64,000 nucleotides of DNA from NCBI GenBank assembly GCA_963989385.1, contig OZ022502.1:4370501-4434500 (forward strand), in the 5' to 3' direction. The DNA is from Ctena decussata. Lineage: Eukaryota; Mollusca; Bivalvia; Lucinida; Lucinidae. The position numbers and the translations under genes are program-made. Below, one piece after another: positions 22,901 to 34,547 of this stretch (positions are counted from its first letter, which is position 1; each line of letters opens with the position of its first letter). The notes under the pieces were generated by a model. It was not told the origin of the DNA and made no database searches. It worked only from the letters and a program-made list of their open reading frames with translations.

Positions 22901-24143
22901 TGTTATTGTTTGCTTGCTTTCTACACTTTCCTTCACTTGACATTTCTGGCAGCGAAGGAACCAACTCTGGAAAATGGCATATACTTTCATCGTACATGTA
23001 CTTATCTGAACGTTGAGGCTACTCACCGTCTCTCTGGTGTTGCGACTTAGTTTCTGGCTTGTTAAATGTTCCAAAATATTGCTACGATGACATGGTTGGA
23101 AACCCAATTCGTTTTCTTTAGGCCCTTAGTAGAATATCAGCCTGCCCTTTCCATATGTTTGTCTACTTCTAACTTAGTTTTGCGAACCATTTGATAGAGT
23201 CATTTCTGAGACAAATAAAAGTTACCATGGCAACTGTTGTAAATAAAATATGTTCATTTCTTACTGAATGTCATTCTTATAATTGCTATGGTATCTATTT
23301 CCATGTATGATTTTTTTCAATGCTTCTGAGAAGCCAACTTTTAGAGTATGTTGTTTTCTTTCAGCTGTCCCAGTAATTCTGTCCGTATCAAAGTACGTTT
23401 TGGAATCTCATTAGAATCGCCTTCACAAGGCTATTCTAATTTAATTCTACAGCATATCTTTTATTTTAGAATAAGAGTAGCCACCCGAAAAAGTTGTTTT
23501 TTTTGTTTTTTTACCAGAGCTCTGGCTATTATATAAATGCCTACTGTCTACTCTGGTATCATTGCAGCTTTGTCAGCAGAAAGGCTATCTTAAGACATAG
23601 ACAAACCGTTCATGCTTAAACTATCGTTCGGGTGCAGTCAGGATAAGGTGTGAACAAAATCATCCAGGCAAAAATTAGAACTTGTACATTTCGAATCACA
23701 AACTAGGTTTATCTCAGACCGCCAATGCATGCAAGCTGGCCTGGGAATGCATATGTCTCAAGAAAAAATATTGTCAGTCCTCGACACAAGTAATCTAAAG
23801 AATAGGTTGAAGGGTTTTAATCTTGTCCTATTCTCGACCAACTCCTAATTAGTCTGTTACTTCGCCTGCATGAACAGAGAATCGGGAAATTGAATCTTTG
23901 TCCTGTCTTAATAAGTAGGCCATGCAGTGTAAGAGATACGAGATTATTGGAGGCATGGGAACAATGGTACCAGTACAATATAATCTTGTCCATCTTTTGG
24001 CTGCATCTAGCGAATATGTTGATAATGCCTTGATTTTGTATCGAGTATTTTAATAAATGCCGCTCGGGAATTGGATTTTTAGAGTGCGCACAATATCTTA
24101 AGACCCGGATGCGATTATAATTGACAGTTGGTTTATTTTCCTT
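19921..24143. other. 4.2 kb without recognised genes or elements
   Basis: The longest plain stretch in the left half. It contains splice-like words, for example a possible 45-bp open segment between TCGTACAG and GTAAGAAAC at about 21709-21753, and a pyrimidine-rich TTTCTTTTCTCTCTAG ending at 22880. No neighbouring exon makes a coherent reading. Background intronic or intergenic sequence is the simplest view. Confidence 0.4.
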
Positions 24144-24191
24144 CCAGAATACTTAGGGCTACTTTAGCTTCCTCCACGTTGATTGCTTTTC

Positions 24192-24237
<46 letters not shown>

Positions 24238-24290
24238 GTACTAATAATAAACAATCGAAGAGGAGGAAGCCATAGTAGCCCTAAAGAACA
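24144..24290. repeat. Foldback with (AAT)n at its apex
   Basis: The left arm TAGGGCTACTTTAGCTTCCT and the right arm, whose complement reads TAGGGCTACTATGGCTTCCT, enclose an AAT microsatellite at 24192-24250. GATTG-type sequence adjoins the microsatellite on both sides. It is probably a small MITE whose loop expanded. Confidence 0.75.
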
Positions 24291-24830
24291 AGCTTCGCAT
24301 TATGCTAAACAGCTGCAAGCATTGTATGCTTTCTTTCCCACTACTTGAGCAGCAGTTTCGAGCATCGGGATTCCTATGAATAAGCGCAATGTTGGTTAAA
24401 AGCTGATCCTTTGGCTTTTCGTTGCATTTTTTGTCCACGTGTGCCGTCTTTATTTTTGTCCTTTCCCATTTGGTGTTTAGGGATGGATGTGTAAATCGAT
24501 AGTGTCGCTTACTGAGTCATGCATTCTCATCTACTAGGTACGCTGACGTATCTGTTTGAACACATAGATGATCTTACACGAATGGTCATTTCCTATAAAA
24601 TTGATGAAACAAGCCTTCTGCGAGTTTCATAAATTTCAAATAAAATAAAAGTGTAAGACTATGTTTATCATTTGACCCTTTAGAATGTTTTTTACTCCTT
24701 CAAACTGAACATTTTTTTTCAACAAGAAATTGCATTGTTGACATGGACGTTGTCATTGACGTTATGTGTATGCGCCAAAGTTTTTTTTTCGGAAATTGCC
24801 TGAACACTTGATGAAGCCGAATCTGAACTG
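24291..24830. other. No gene recognised
   Basis: AT-rich with T runs at about 24711-24720 and 24780-24790. The 65-codon minus frame at 24241-24438 overlaps the microsatellite and the foldback arm, so it is not a gene candidate. Confidence 0.35.
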
Positions 24831-25042
24831 TATTTGCTCGGTTATAAGACAAGATTTTTCCTTTCCAAACCAATACTAAAAATCTAGATCCGTCTTATAT
24901 GACGGATCAAGATTTATGTGATATTTTAGAAGGGGAAAAACAATAAAAATACTAAAAAGTCATAGCTGAATATCACAAGACTGATTTACATATCTGCGCA
25001 ATTTTGGAAGGAGAAACGTTCGTCTTATAACAGAACAAATAT
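24831..25042. mobile_element. Degraded MITE with imperfect inverted ends
   Basis: The left end TATTTGCTCGGTTATAAGAC and the complement of the right end TATTTGTTCTGTTATAAGAC pair over roughly 35 bp, with TCCTTTCC-like sequence inside. A central hairpin, AAATCTAGATCCGTC / GACGGATCAAGATTT, lies at about 24880-24915. Single copy in this window. Confidence 0.6.
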
Positions 25043-25315
25043 AGCGTCAATACTATATCGAAAGTTGTACGATCGTCTTGGAGTCAAAGCAAATCATTGC
25101 CTGCAAACCAGTATTAATTATTGAAATACATATTTTGTCATTCTTGTTGTTGCGCCAGAAACAAATGTTCCATGTCCATGACGTAGTTGTATGCAGTGGG
25201 AATTTGTAGCTTGCCAAATGCATAAGCCTGCTGCATTTGTTGGCAAAGCGCATCGCATGTGTTGATTTTCCTTTCATGAAGATACGTCTTGTGAAATAAT
25301 AAGACGGGTGTTCAC

Positions 25316-25472
25316 GGCGACACATGTGTCATGCAACATGTCTTTTGTGTAAACATCCCAAACAAAGACATACGCTTCATGACACAAAAGCGTTGTATGC
25401 AACATGTCTAATTGGCTAAACTTAACCTAAATGGTGACATTATACTCGTACATGTTATGCAAGTGTGTCGCC
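25316..25472. mobile_element. Short MITE, GGCGACACA ends
   Basis: The left end GGCGACACATGTGTCATGCA and the complement of the right end GGCGACACACTTGCATAACA are inverted copies. The interior repeats ATGCAACATGTCT-type words. No target duplication could be fixed. Seen once here. Confidence 0.6.
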
Positions 25473-25665
25473 TTAAAAATAAACTTTTTTTCACGTGCTT
25501 AATTTAACTTTACTGACTGCAGGATGATGGATAAATGGATTTTGTGAGTTACATGTTTTCACAATATTTTAGTCATATCAGGATGGGAGGATGATAATGG
25601 ACGGCTAAGTGCAGTCTAGCCCATCTTCGGTTGAATCGAATACCGCCTTTCACCTAGATGTGTTC

Positions 25666-25962
25666 CGTCCAAATTTCAGCCGGGTTAGTCGGAGCTGCAT
25701 GCTCTCCGAAAGACTGTCATAACCGTTCCTTATCAGAGCCATTGACTCCGGTTATAAAGTTTCTCGCCTATCAAGAAAGGCCAGACAAAATGCACTGACT
25801 TAACGATTATGTTACATGTACATTGACATTATCTCACAAATGTGAAATTTACCCTCGCTCCGTCTACTTGTCAGCCGGTATAGTCGGAGCTGCACGTGCC
25901 CCGGAAGATCGTCATAACCTTTCCTTATTAGAGCCATTGGCTCCGATTATATACTTTCTCAA
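25666..25962. repeat. Direct repeat pair, about 100 bp, period 195
   Basis: 25666-25770 and 25861-25962 share CAGCCGGnnTAGTCGGAGCT, then TCGTCATAACCnTTCCTTAT and AGAGCCATTGnCTCCG in the same order and spacing. The linker between them is unrelated. Identity is perhaps four bases in five by eye. The origin is unknown. Confidence 0.7.
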
Positions 25963-26240
25963 CCGTGTTCTACTTAAATGTATCAAAAAAAAATTGTGGT
26001 CAAAATATAAAGATTTAAACGCATGTGTTGCGAAGACTAAAGCCAATGGCGTCACTTATTTTCCCGTCTGTCATAATGTACACCACTTCATTATGTAGCT
26101 TTGATAAAGTAAAAAGATAGGCAATGATCAGGAACTAATACACTCAGATCCCTTATCCTGCCCTACGCCCACGCGGGAAAGAAGTACATACATAAATTGA
26201 CAACAGTTCACGACAGGCCCGCATGGTAAAAGGAAATAGC

Positions 26241-26434
26241 AGGGGTCATATATATAAAACCACTTTAGCCGTTGCTATGCTGTTGCTAAGGCTAAATTTT
26301 TATAAACGATATTCCCTACAACTATGAAATTTGCTCTAGAGCAAATTTCATAGATGTAGGGAATCTCCTTCAAAGAAATTTAGCCTTAGCAACAGCATAG
26401 CAACGACTTAAGTCGTCTTATAAATACGGCCCCA
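26241..26434. mobile_element. Family C foldback MITE, copy 2
   Basis: A shorter member lacking the GGAACAGTCT apex: AAATTTGCTCTAGAGCAAATTT forms the centre directly. The left end has decayed to AGGGGTCATATATATAAAA; the right end keeps TTATAAATACGGCCCC. Confidence 0.88.
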
Positions 26435-27757
26435 GTTCTTTCCCAGACATGGGATCTTTCAGCTACCCCATTTGAAAAAAAAATACCAGTTACACAACAG
26501 GTGAACGCAAGCACCCACATGAACAGCAACAACAAGTTACAGTGACATATTTTTATTACCTATTTTCTACGTTAAATTACAAAACAAAACGGAAAGCAAC
26601 AGAAAGCAACTTTTAAATTACAAAAACAAAGCAGAAATAAACTTCGCTTAAAGTCATGAATTTGTGATCCACTCAAAGACTTCTTCGAATTGGAGAAGAC
26701 ATACTCGATGTCTGGAGGTGCATCTGCTGAGCATCTTGGTTACTAACCTTATGAGAATTGAACCATACAAAAACAATCCATGTCATGCAAACTTTTCTCC
26801 CCCAAGACGAAACTGCGCCTGCCTAGAGCAACATCCGCACGTGTACATTATGCCAGAAGCATGTGATCTTTTCTTTAAAATTATTAAAGTCAAATTATGG
26901 TGGGGCGAACATTGTATGCACTCAGTTTGGTTTCAGCAGTAGCATTTCACATATGCATCAATATTTATTTTTTCTCATCTTTTATTGTTTATATGTTTCT
27001 ATTTGAGCACTAGTCGACTATTGATTACCGTGCTTATTACGCCAGAGAGACTTGAAATGACTAATAAAAGTCAAAATAAGTTTATAGAATTACGGCAAAG
27101 CAAGCCAGATATTGGACTGACAAATTGTAATACAAATAGTTCTCGAACAATACTGTTTTCCGCCACCTTTTTGGTTTAAACATATTTATTTCGCTTTTCC
27201 ACTGACATACATATATACATACATGTACAAATAACATATCGGTACAAGCTATGGGATTAGAACGGAAGCTGTGTGCTTATAGAGTTCTTCTCCCTATTAT
27301 AAAACATTTGTACAAATTATGGCGGATCTCTAAATGTTATAGAATAAATGTATATTTTAACGTAGACTTTGTCTACACTTCTTAGAATTGTAAAAATACA
27401 GTGAAATCGGGCCATAGTACCTACATGCATGCAAGTGAGGAATCGACACATTCAGAATGCTTCCGGGATGGATACATATGAAAGTGGTCAAAATACTCAA
27501 ATCATAAGTCCGAACTCATAAGTCATTTACACATTGACAATTCCGGAATATTCTAGATACACAGATAAGACTTGAGCATTGCTTCTCAGAGCCGGTTTCT
27601 CACTCCTAAGCTAAAGATAATCTCTGAAAGACCCTACTTTGAAAGCCCACTGAACTGAACCTATGAATATGGCTGAAGCATTATGCAGCTTATGCAAGAG
27701 CTTGTTCGGCTTATGTAAACAGAAAAACATCAGAGTAAGTAATGGAACCTACAAATG
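26435..27757. other. No gene recognised
   Basis: A 92-codon frame at 26664-26942 and a 64-codon one at 26985-27179 have no recognisable features. Sequence is AT-rich with several TACATGTA words. Confidence 0.35.
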
Positions 27758-27988
27758 GTGCGCGACACGACAAAACCAACACTGTGGTATGTGCGCCACG
27801 CGAAGACAGATCAGCCTGGACATCCTCCCAGTCTGATCAGAATCTTTGCCGTGTACATTGATCGCAGCTGAGGGTCTTAGCTACCTCCATGCGACAGCGA
27901 AGACTCTGATCAGACTGGGCGGATGCCCAGGCTGATCTGGGTCTTTGGTGGGCGCATATGCCACATTGCTGGTTTTGTCGTGTCCCAG
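27758..27988. mobile_element. Family A foldback MITE, copy 6, with 8-bp flanking repeat
   Basis: The ends are altered (GTGCGCGACACGAC left, GTCGTGTCCCAG right). TACAAATG occurs immediately outside both, at 27750-27757 and 27989-27996. If genuine, this is an 8-bp target duplication and points to a hAT-like mechanism. Inner blocks are as in the other copies. Confidence 0.85.
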
Positions 27989-27996
27989 TACAAATG

Positions 27997-28759
27997 CTGC
28001 TTAGTGCATATGCGAGCAATAAAGTCTCATACCAGCTTGCGTAACGGCTCATTCTTACCAGAATCACTATTGTTTGTACATACAATGTACAAATTCCGAG
28101 CAATCTAAATGCACGAAACAAACGATCTACCTTGTCTGCATGGATTCACTGACTGGTTCGAGTGCTTGCTAATCGCAGATACGTAAAACTACTTTTTGAA
28201 TGACGCGAATTACAGTCTAGTGCTTTCGCCTTATGTAAACGAAACAAACATAATATAGACATTTTTGTTTGTTTTTGTTGCTGCTTCTGACAACATTGCC
28301 AGGCAGATGTCGATAGGAACTTCTTTCTAAAATAACAATATTGGGTTTAACTAAGATAAGGGTTTCCTTTGGGGGTCAATGTTCTCTTATAGTTTAAACA
28401 AATGTGACACTTTCAATGTTTTTCAGTTTCTAAAACCGTTTTCTTATATTAGATTTGTAAGGTTTTCGTCCTTGTTTTTTTAACATTTTTTCCTAAGGGC
28501 GACTTTTTTATTTATTTTTTTATCAGAGGTATTGGACTACTGGCTTCCATTAAAGTCAGTGTACAACTACCATAGGAGCCAGTGTGGAATAGCCGAACGT
28601 ATTTCCGGTTATACCACAAAGTACGCAATAAAGTTCAAACGATCGCCTTTATGTGCACTTTCCAGAAATCTAAGGGAAAATGCTAAAAGCATATGTACCT
28701 CATTCCATTGGAAAGAGTTAAATGTCAGGACGAGGAGGTGAAGGTTTGATCATATTAAT
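27997..28759. other. No gene recognised
   Basis: T-rich sequence around 28260-28520. The 69-codon plus frame at 28532-28741 follows TTTTTTTATCAGAG but has no recognisable domain and no 5' splice site at its end. Confidence 0.3.
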
Positions 28760-28995
28760 CAGGGCCCAGTTGTACAAAGCATCGTTAGCCTAACGAGCCC
28801 GTTAAGAGGTCAACTCGTTAACTGTTTTATGACTTTATATCCAAATACATGTACACTGATATTTTTTCGTTAAAAAAATGAGAGAAGCTTTTCTTACTTT
28901 TTCAACAAAAATATTGGTGTATTTGAGATATTAAAGTTTGAAATTTTAACGAAACGTTAACTAACGATGTCGTTAAGTTGAACAACGGGGCCCTG
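28760..28995. mobile_element. MITE with CAGGGCCC ends
   Basis: The left end CAGGGCCCAGTTGTACAAAG and the complement of the right end CAGGGCCCCGTTGTTCAACT are inverted repeats that continue into ATCGTTAG and GTTAACG words. About 236 bp, AT-rich middle. One copy here. Target duplication not clear. Confidence 0.8.
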
Positions 28996-30080
28996 AGGTA
29001 TATCGTATGACTGTGTTACAATTCCAAAGCAATAGATTTAGACTCAGAAAAGTAAAGGCGGAAACTAGTTTCTGTAGTATATAAAATGAATGTAAACAAA
29101 GGATAATATTAGACTGAGCTACCCTGGTCCCTTTGGAAGCTATACTACCATATTTGAATCACAACTATTATTCATATCCATCAACTCATCGAATATTCTG
29201 CATCCATTCTCTCTAATGTTGACACGTTTCACACATAGAAACTGTTAGCTCTTTATTGTCTTAATGCAACGAGAAATTCAAGACCATAAAATTGTGAGAA
29301 TTATTCCGTTATATAGTAAAATGGCACCAACAGCATTAATTAATAATAATAATGTGACAGTTTTATGAACACGAGGACCTTTTATTGGCATTGTCATGCA
29401 AACATGTCTGCTATTGCAATGTATTACTGGCTTTAAAAAGCAAGGGTACCTGCTTCTTTCCAGTAGCCAATTCTACACTAAATGTAGAGACAGAATGTCT
29501 TTGCAAGCTTAGCAAACAGTTTAGACGCAGATCAGACTGCTCCTAAGCAGTCTGACCAGGGTCTGAACACTTTGCCATTCCGCCGGCAGAATAACACATT
29601 TCAACTTGACTGTTTAAATCTTAAAGACAATTACGAGCAGCTGGTTAGGTTATCCCAGTATTAATGCTAATAACGGTATATTGAAATAGACGCAATTAGA
29701 TGCCTTTTGTATCTCTAAAACATGCTTATTAATCATTGTCACTGTCATATTGTTTTATATTGGTGACAGTTAAAGAGATTTATGAATGTAGAACTCTATC
29801 CTGGCGCTGCTTATTATAGCAAATGTTCTAATAATAGCCCGAATGGCGTCATAAATGCTGTTATGTGCATGAAAACATTTATATTAATGCAGATTTAGTT
29901 CTCCGAAGTGGTGTATATTACGCAAGCTGTTCTACCAGGTGGTGTAAATTACGCAAGATTTACAAATTTGCTGCATGTCTTATTTTCTTTCATTTGCTTG
30001 ATTTAGTTAGAGACTTTGGGGATGGAATTGTTTAGTATAGTTTGCAACGCAATTTCAGTTTAACGAAATAGACTGCTAAA
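28996..30080. other. No gene; two minor repeats
   Basis: 29511-29580 is a small hairpin (CAGATCAGACTGCTCCTAAG pairing with CTTAGGAGCAGTC-type sequence), related to 54500-54560. At 29908-29957 the 19-mer GTGGTGTATATTACGCAAG is repeated with one change at a 31-bp spacing. The rest is plain. Confidence 0.45.
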
Positions 30081-30082
30081 TA

Positions 30083-30938
30083 CACTGCTCAATTGGTTGG
30101 TTGGTTGATTTGATGTTTAACGTCCACGGTAAATAACTAAGGTCATGTCGGGACGGTCAGTTAACCTAACCACACTATTCCTGGGCAGGCTTAGACCTCC
30201 TAAGCGGTTAACCAGTACTAAGTGCACATACTTTCGCCAGTAACTTACAACTGCCCTTCTTGAATCAGCGGAAGGAGAAACGAAAGTATGTGGCCAGACC
30301 GGGATTCTACACTGCTCAAAAAATTTAAAGGAACACCTGATATTTTTTTAAATAGACAACAGTGCAACGCATCCCATCTTCACAGCTTTTTCGTAACAAC
30401 GGGAAAATGATATAGAATTAACAATCCTTTTGCAGAAGTTTGGAAAAGGCTCGAGTTTACTGAAACAACAGTTTGAATACAAGAGATGTTCTGTCAAATT
30501 TCCATGGAACGAATTTAGGAATTTCTGATTTTCCAGAAATACGGCATTTCTTGGAAGTCTACAGAATCACCTAAAGTTGAGTTAAAAGTAATCCTGTGAA
30601 ACAGATAGCTTGTAAGACGTATTATCTCAAAAACAAATCGGTGGGTTGGATTTTGGTTAACATCTTTTTAACTTTTCACTTTTTTTTTGAAACATTGAAT
30701 GCTTTACCAAAATACCAGTTTTTGCACAAGCCAATCCTTGGGCTCGAGCAGGACGAAGGTAAGGTCAAACGTCTTGTTTTCACTAATTGCGAATGATTTC
30801 TAGAATTTTGCAAAAGAATCATAGATTCTATAGTTTTGTCGATCGTAAATATACTGTCGGTAAAGAGGGGATGCATTGGACTTACATGTAAGTCTATGGA
30901 AGAATCAATAAGTGTTCCTTTAAATATTTTGAGCAGTG
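30083..30938. mobile_element. Non-autonomous Tc1/mariner-type element, interrupted by a SINE
   Basis: The terminal inverted repeats CACTGCTCAAAAAATTTAAA (left, read across the insertion) and CACTGCTCAAAATATTTAAA (complement of right) continue as GGAACAC. TA lies outside both ends (30081-30082 and 30939-30940), the Tc1/mariner target duplication. Without the SINE the element is about 629 bp and holds no transposase frame. The first ten bases are separated from the rest by the SINE at 30093-30307. Confidence 0.88.
30093..30307 (-). mobile_element. 5'-truncated SINE inserted in the mariner-type end
   Basis: Same SINE as 12283-12558, minus strand, from the middle of the B box (GAATCCCGGTCTGGCC) to the CAACCAACCAACCAA tail. 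The rest of the tRNA-like head is missing, which fits incomplete reverse transcription. TACACTGCTCAA flanks it at 30081-30092 and 30308-30319. That duplicated target is the terminus of the surrounding transposon. Confidence 0.92.
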
Positions 30939-32056
30939 TATTTTCTCGGCATTACACAGTAATTCTAAACAATGTAAATAAGATCGAAACTAAAGTAAAC
31001 TAAATAATTAAATAAGTAAATGAATGAATAAATGTATAAATAAAAACAATAATTGAGACGTTTCTGGTACATCAGATTCAAGCATATGCGTACGCACAAA
31101 ACCTTAGTCGGCGGTACTTAATTTTTCCAAATAAGACTCCTCACATTGTGAATTATACACAATTTAAATATGAGGATTTTTGCCAAGGAGAGAACCAATG
31201 AAATATTGCAATTTGATTTATAAACAAATTACATTCGAATTACTTAACTTGCTTGGTGTATTGCATTTTTAATGAACTACTTTAAACAAGGATGTCTGAA
31301 TGAACTTTGAACACAGCAGCAGCAGAAACAACAACAATAACGACGACATAACGATGGTTAACCTACATACATTTTCGTGATCACATATCAGCCCTTCCAA
31401 TACATCGGAACAAATCATTGATGACAGAGATAGAGCATGATTGATGGACTTAGATTTATGATATCACAAACATCAAAGAAACCGTGTTATTGCATTGGTA
31501 ATGCTACACATGTAATTCTAATTACACCAGAATATTTTCTCTCATTTTTCAGTGAGCTACAAGTTTTTAGATCGAAATGACTGAAAATGAGAAATTAAGA
31601 TACCTAAGGTTACGAGCAATTATAAAAAAATAATAAAAGAATAAAATAAATAAATAAATAAATAAAGCTATGTAAACGAAAAGGCCTCAAAACACAAACC
31701 AGTCAATACACGGTGACAAACATAAAGAGTGGTAGTGGAAGCGATTGGTGTGGTGAGAGTGGGTTGGGAGGACACAGATTGTGATAATTTTGCCAGAATA
31801 TCCAGAGAGTTTAAAATCATAAATTGCAAACGTAACAGACAGTAGTATGATTACAAGGGTTAAATAATTAACTTTGCATTCGCAGGGTAAATACAAAATT
31901 AAAATTGAAGCGATGAAAAAAAAAAAAAAAAAAAAAAAAAACACCATACAACACCAAACGGGAAACAGGACAAAATAGAAACAGCACTAACTGTAAAACA
32001 ATGATGCGGATCCTTTATACTCTGTTCACACTTTTTTTATCCCACTCAGAGACCTG
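30939..32056. other. No gene; AAAT and poly-A tracts
   Basis: An (AAAT)n-like run lies at about 31640-31668, plus a 26-base A run at 31916-31941. The 86-codon minus frame at 31687-31947 begins in that run and is not supported. Confidence 0.45.
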
Positions 32057-32213
32057 GTCCAGGGGTCATAAAACTTGAGTACATTCTCAACCTCAAAATA
32101 AAGCACACTGATTGGCTGCTTCCGAGCACATGCTCGGAAGCAGCCATTCAGTGTGCTTTATTTTGAGCTTGAGATTATTCTCAAGTTTTATAACCTCGAA
32201 CCCTGTATCGGTC
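32057..32213. mobile_element. Family E foldback MITE, copy 1
   Basis: A palindrome around GAGCACATGCTC at about 32125-32136. The arms contain CACACTGATTGGCTGCTTCC and ATTTTGAGnTTGAGA. Outer ends are TCATAAAACTTGAG and CTCAAGTTTTATAA. The 100-codon plus frame at 32112-32414 starts in it and is not a gene. A second copy lies at 55554-55697. Confidence 0.88.
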
Positions 32214-32756
32214 CTATCAAAGTGTTTACACGGCGACATTTATACCGAAACAAAATTTTATTCCGCTCAATTTAGACCACCTCCTTACATGGGTCTCGGT
32301 CGCTGGCGCGTCGACGGAAAACGAAATACCCGACCATACAACCAAGAATTTACCTCACAAAATGACAATTTTGAGTACAGTTATCCCCTGAGTAGCAGAT
32401 TTCTTTTGACATAAATTCGCGTATTCACTCCCTTTGTCGCTTTTGGTGGAGGGAAGGGTTGGGGATGGGGGAGGAGGCGCGGGTGATATAAAACCATATC
32501 AGGAACAGACTATTAAGAAGATGGAAGACTGTGAAATTTCATTTATGTCTGAATTATCATTTTCTCTGAATAGTAAATACAACCAGAGAAAATTCAGATA
32601 ATAGCAACATAATCGAGAGAAATTGATTATGTAAAATTTCAGTTAATCGGTATATCCAAAAATGCGGTTAAATTACTTTGCCTTTAATGATATTTATTAC
32701 CAGTAAGCGCTCCTTACTTATGACTTTTACAAAACATATGGAATGAAATCATATGG

Positions 32757-32945
32757 ATTTTCTCGACCATGTTCAGGAGTTCGTCATATTATCCGATGGC
32801 TGTTTGGCTCATTCAGGGAGCATCCTTATTAGATACGTGGTCCTTGTACGTGATTTTCATTGTCCTTTGGTATATGTAACAACTCATCACAAATTCCTGC
32901 GTTCGTTTTCTCTAGCTCTACGATTCACATGCGTAAAATGGTAGG
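32757..32945 (-). pseudogene. LINE reverse-transcriptase fragment (decayed)
   Basis: Read on the plus strand, TTTCTCGACCATGTTCAGGA, GTTCGTCATATTATCCGATG and GTGGTCCTTGTACGTGATTT align in order with 50160-50345, the antisense of a recognisable LINE RT end. It is therefore a second, more degraded copy of the same LINE family on the minus strand. No intact frame remains. Confidence 0.7.
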
Positions 32946-33257
32946 TATGCATTCGTTATGGAATAACTCTCTTTAAGTGTAGATAGGGTATCATTTTACG
33001 ATCTGAGGAAAAACGAAGCTGAAATCTTAAGTTTTCCCAGTTTGACAAAATAGATAATAAATAAATAAATAAACGAAGGTGTATCCATTCACCTAATATT
33101 TTCTTTCGGAAACTATTACAGACTTTGCGTTTCTAATCTAATTTTCACTCTGGTGTCTCGGTGATGTATGCAATGGCCATAGTATGCATGATACATTGCG
33201 TGGCATAATGCGAAAGAACGGATGTGAACTTGTAATATACTCTTTAACTTTGATATT

Positions 33258-34155
33258 GTTATACACCCGACATACGAAGTATGTCGAGGGGTATATAGTT
33301 TTTGTCTTTCCCTCCGTTCGTCCGTTCGTCCGTCCGTCCGTTAACATTTGCTTTCATGTTTTGCGTTAATTTTTTTTCTTTGCTTATATTTCCAATATCC
33401 GTTGATGGAACCTTTTGGTATGTGTCTAGGTATACTTCTGCGATCATGTAGAATAGCTGACATCATCTGGATGCTGCCGCTGACCCAAGGTCAAGGTCAC
33501 AGACTTAAACATTTGCGTTAAAGTTTTGCGTTAAGTTTGTATTCTTCTTTTATATTTCCAATATCCTTTGATGGATCCTTTTGATATTTGACTAGGTTTA
33601 CTTTTAGGTTCACACAGAGAAGTTGACATCATCTGGATGCTGCTGCTGCTTACCAAAGGTCAAGGTCTTGTATATTTGCGTTAAAGTTTTGTGTTTAGTT
33701 TATAAACCTTGCTTTTATTCCCAACTTCCTTTGATGAAACCTTTTGATGTATGACTAGGTTTACTTCTTTGTTCATGCAGAATAGTTGACATCATCTGGA
33801 TGCTGCAGCTGACCTAAGGTCAAGGTCAAAGACTTAAACATTTGCTTTAAAGTTTTGTGTTAAGTTTATATTCTTCTTTTATACTTCCAATATCCTTTGA
33901 TGGAACCTTTTGATATTTGACTAGGTTTACTTTTAGGTTCATAGCTGCTTACCAAAGGACAAGGTCACATACTTGTATATTTGCGTCAAAGTTTTGCGTT
34001 GAGTTTATATTCTTTATTTTGATGGAACCATTTTATAGGTGACTAAGACCCTGTATAAGATTGGTTTCATTAGGCGGTGGTTTCTTAAGGCGGTGGTTTC
34101 ATTAGGCGATAGCGCTGGTCGGGGGTATACGTGAGCCCTTGCTCACTTGCTCTAG
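33258..34155 (+). mobile_element. Pearl/Helitron-like element with tandem core
   Basis: The left part has TATACACCCGACATACG with a small CGACATACGAAGTATGTCG hairpin. A CCGT/TCCG microsatellite follows at 33306-33342. Then come about 4.5 tandem units of roughly 160 bp starting near 33340, 33505, 33668, 33834 and 33973, each with TTGATGGAACCTTTTG, GACATCATCTGGATGCTGC and AAGGTCAAGGTC. Next are three 16-bp units at 34063-34110 (GGTTTCATTAGGCGGT type). The right end has a GTGAGCCCTTGCTCAC hairpin followed by CTAG/T. The 3' hairpin with a CTRR-like end fits Helitron-type elements; microsatellite plus tandem core fits the bivalve pearl group. No helicase is encoded. Confidence 0.78.
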
Positions 34156-34547
34156 TTTTTTACTATGTTGTAAAATGCGTCCTTTGTTTCACTTCACTCT
34201 TTATACTTTGCAGCTAATACGTATGTTTCACTCCGACTATTGTGACGTCTGGCTTCTTTGTTCTTTCTACATTCATATCACTTCATAGGTCGTCTCAGTT
34301 TTGCCTTCTCATCCATAGTTTCCATTTCATCTCATTGGTTGTATAATGATATACTTAAAAGTATCTCAAGCCTGTGGTGTTGTGTCAGACAATGAGGTCA
34401 GAAGTCATCAGCGTTCTTTTGAATGTTCAACTCGACTGGAAGCTGTGTCATTGCTACTTCGGCCTCATGTGATCACTGTTTCTTCGACGTCATGTGATCA
34501 AATGCAGTAAAACGTCATATACAAATTCTACATTTTGCTTTTCTTTT

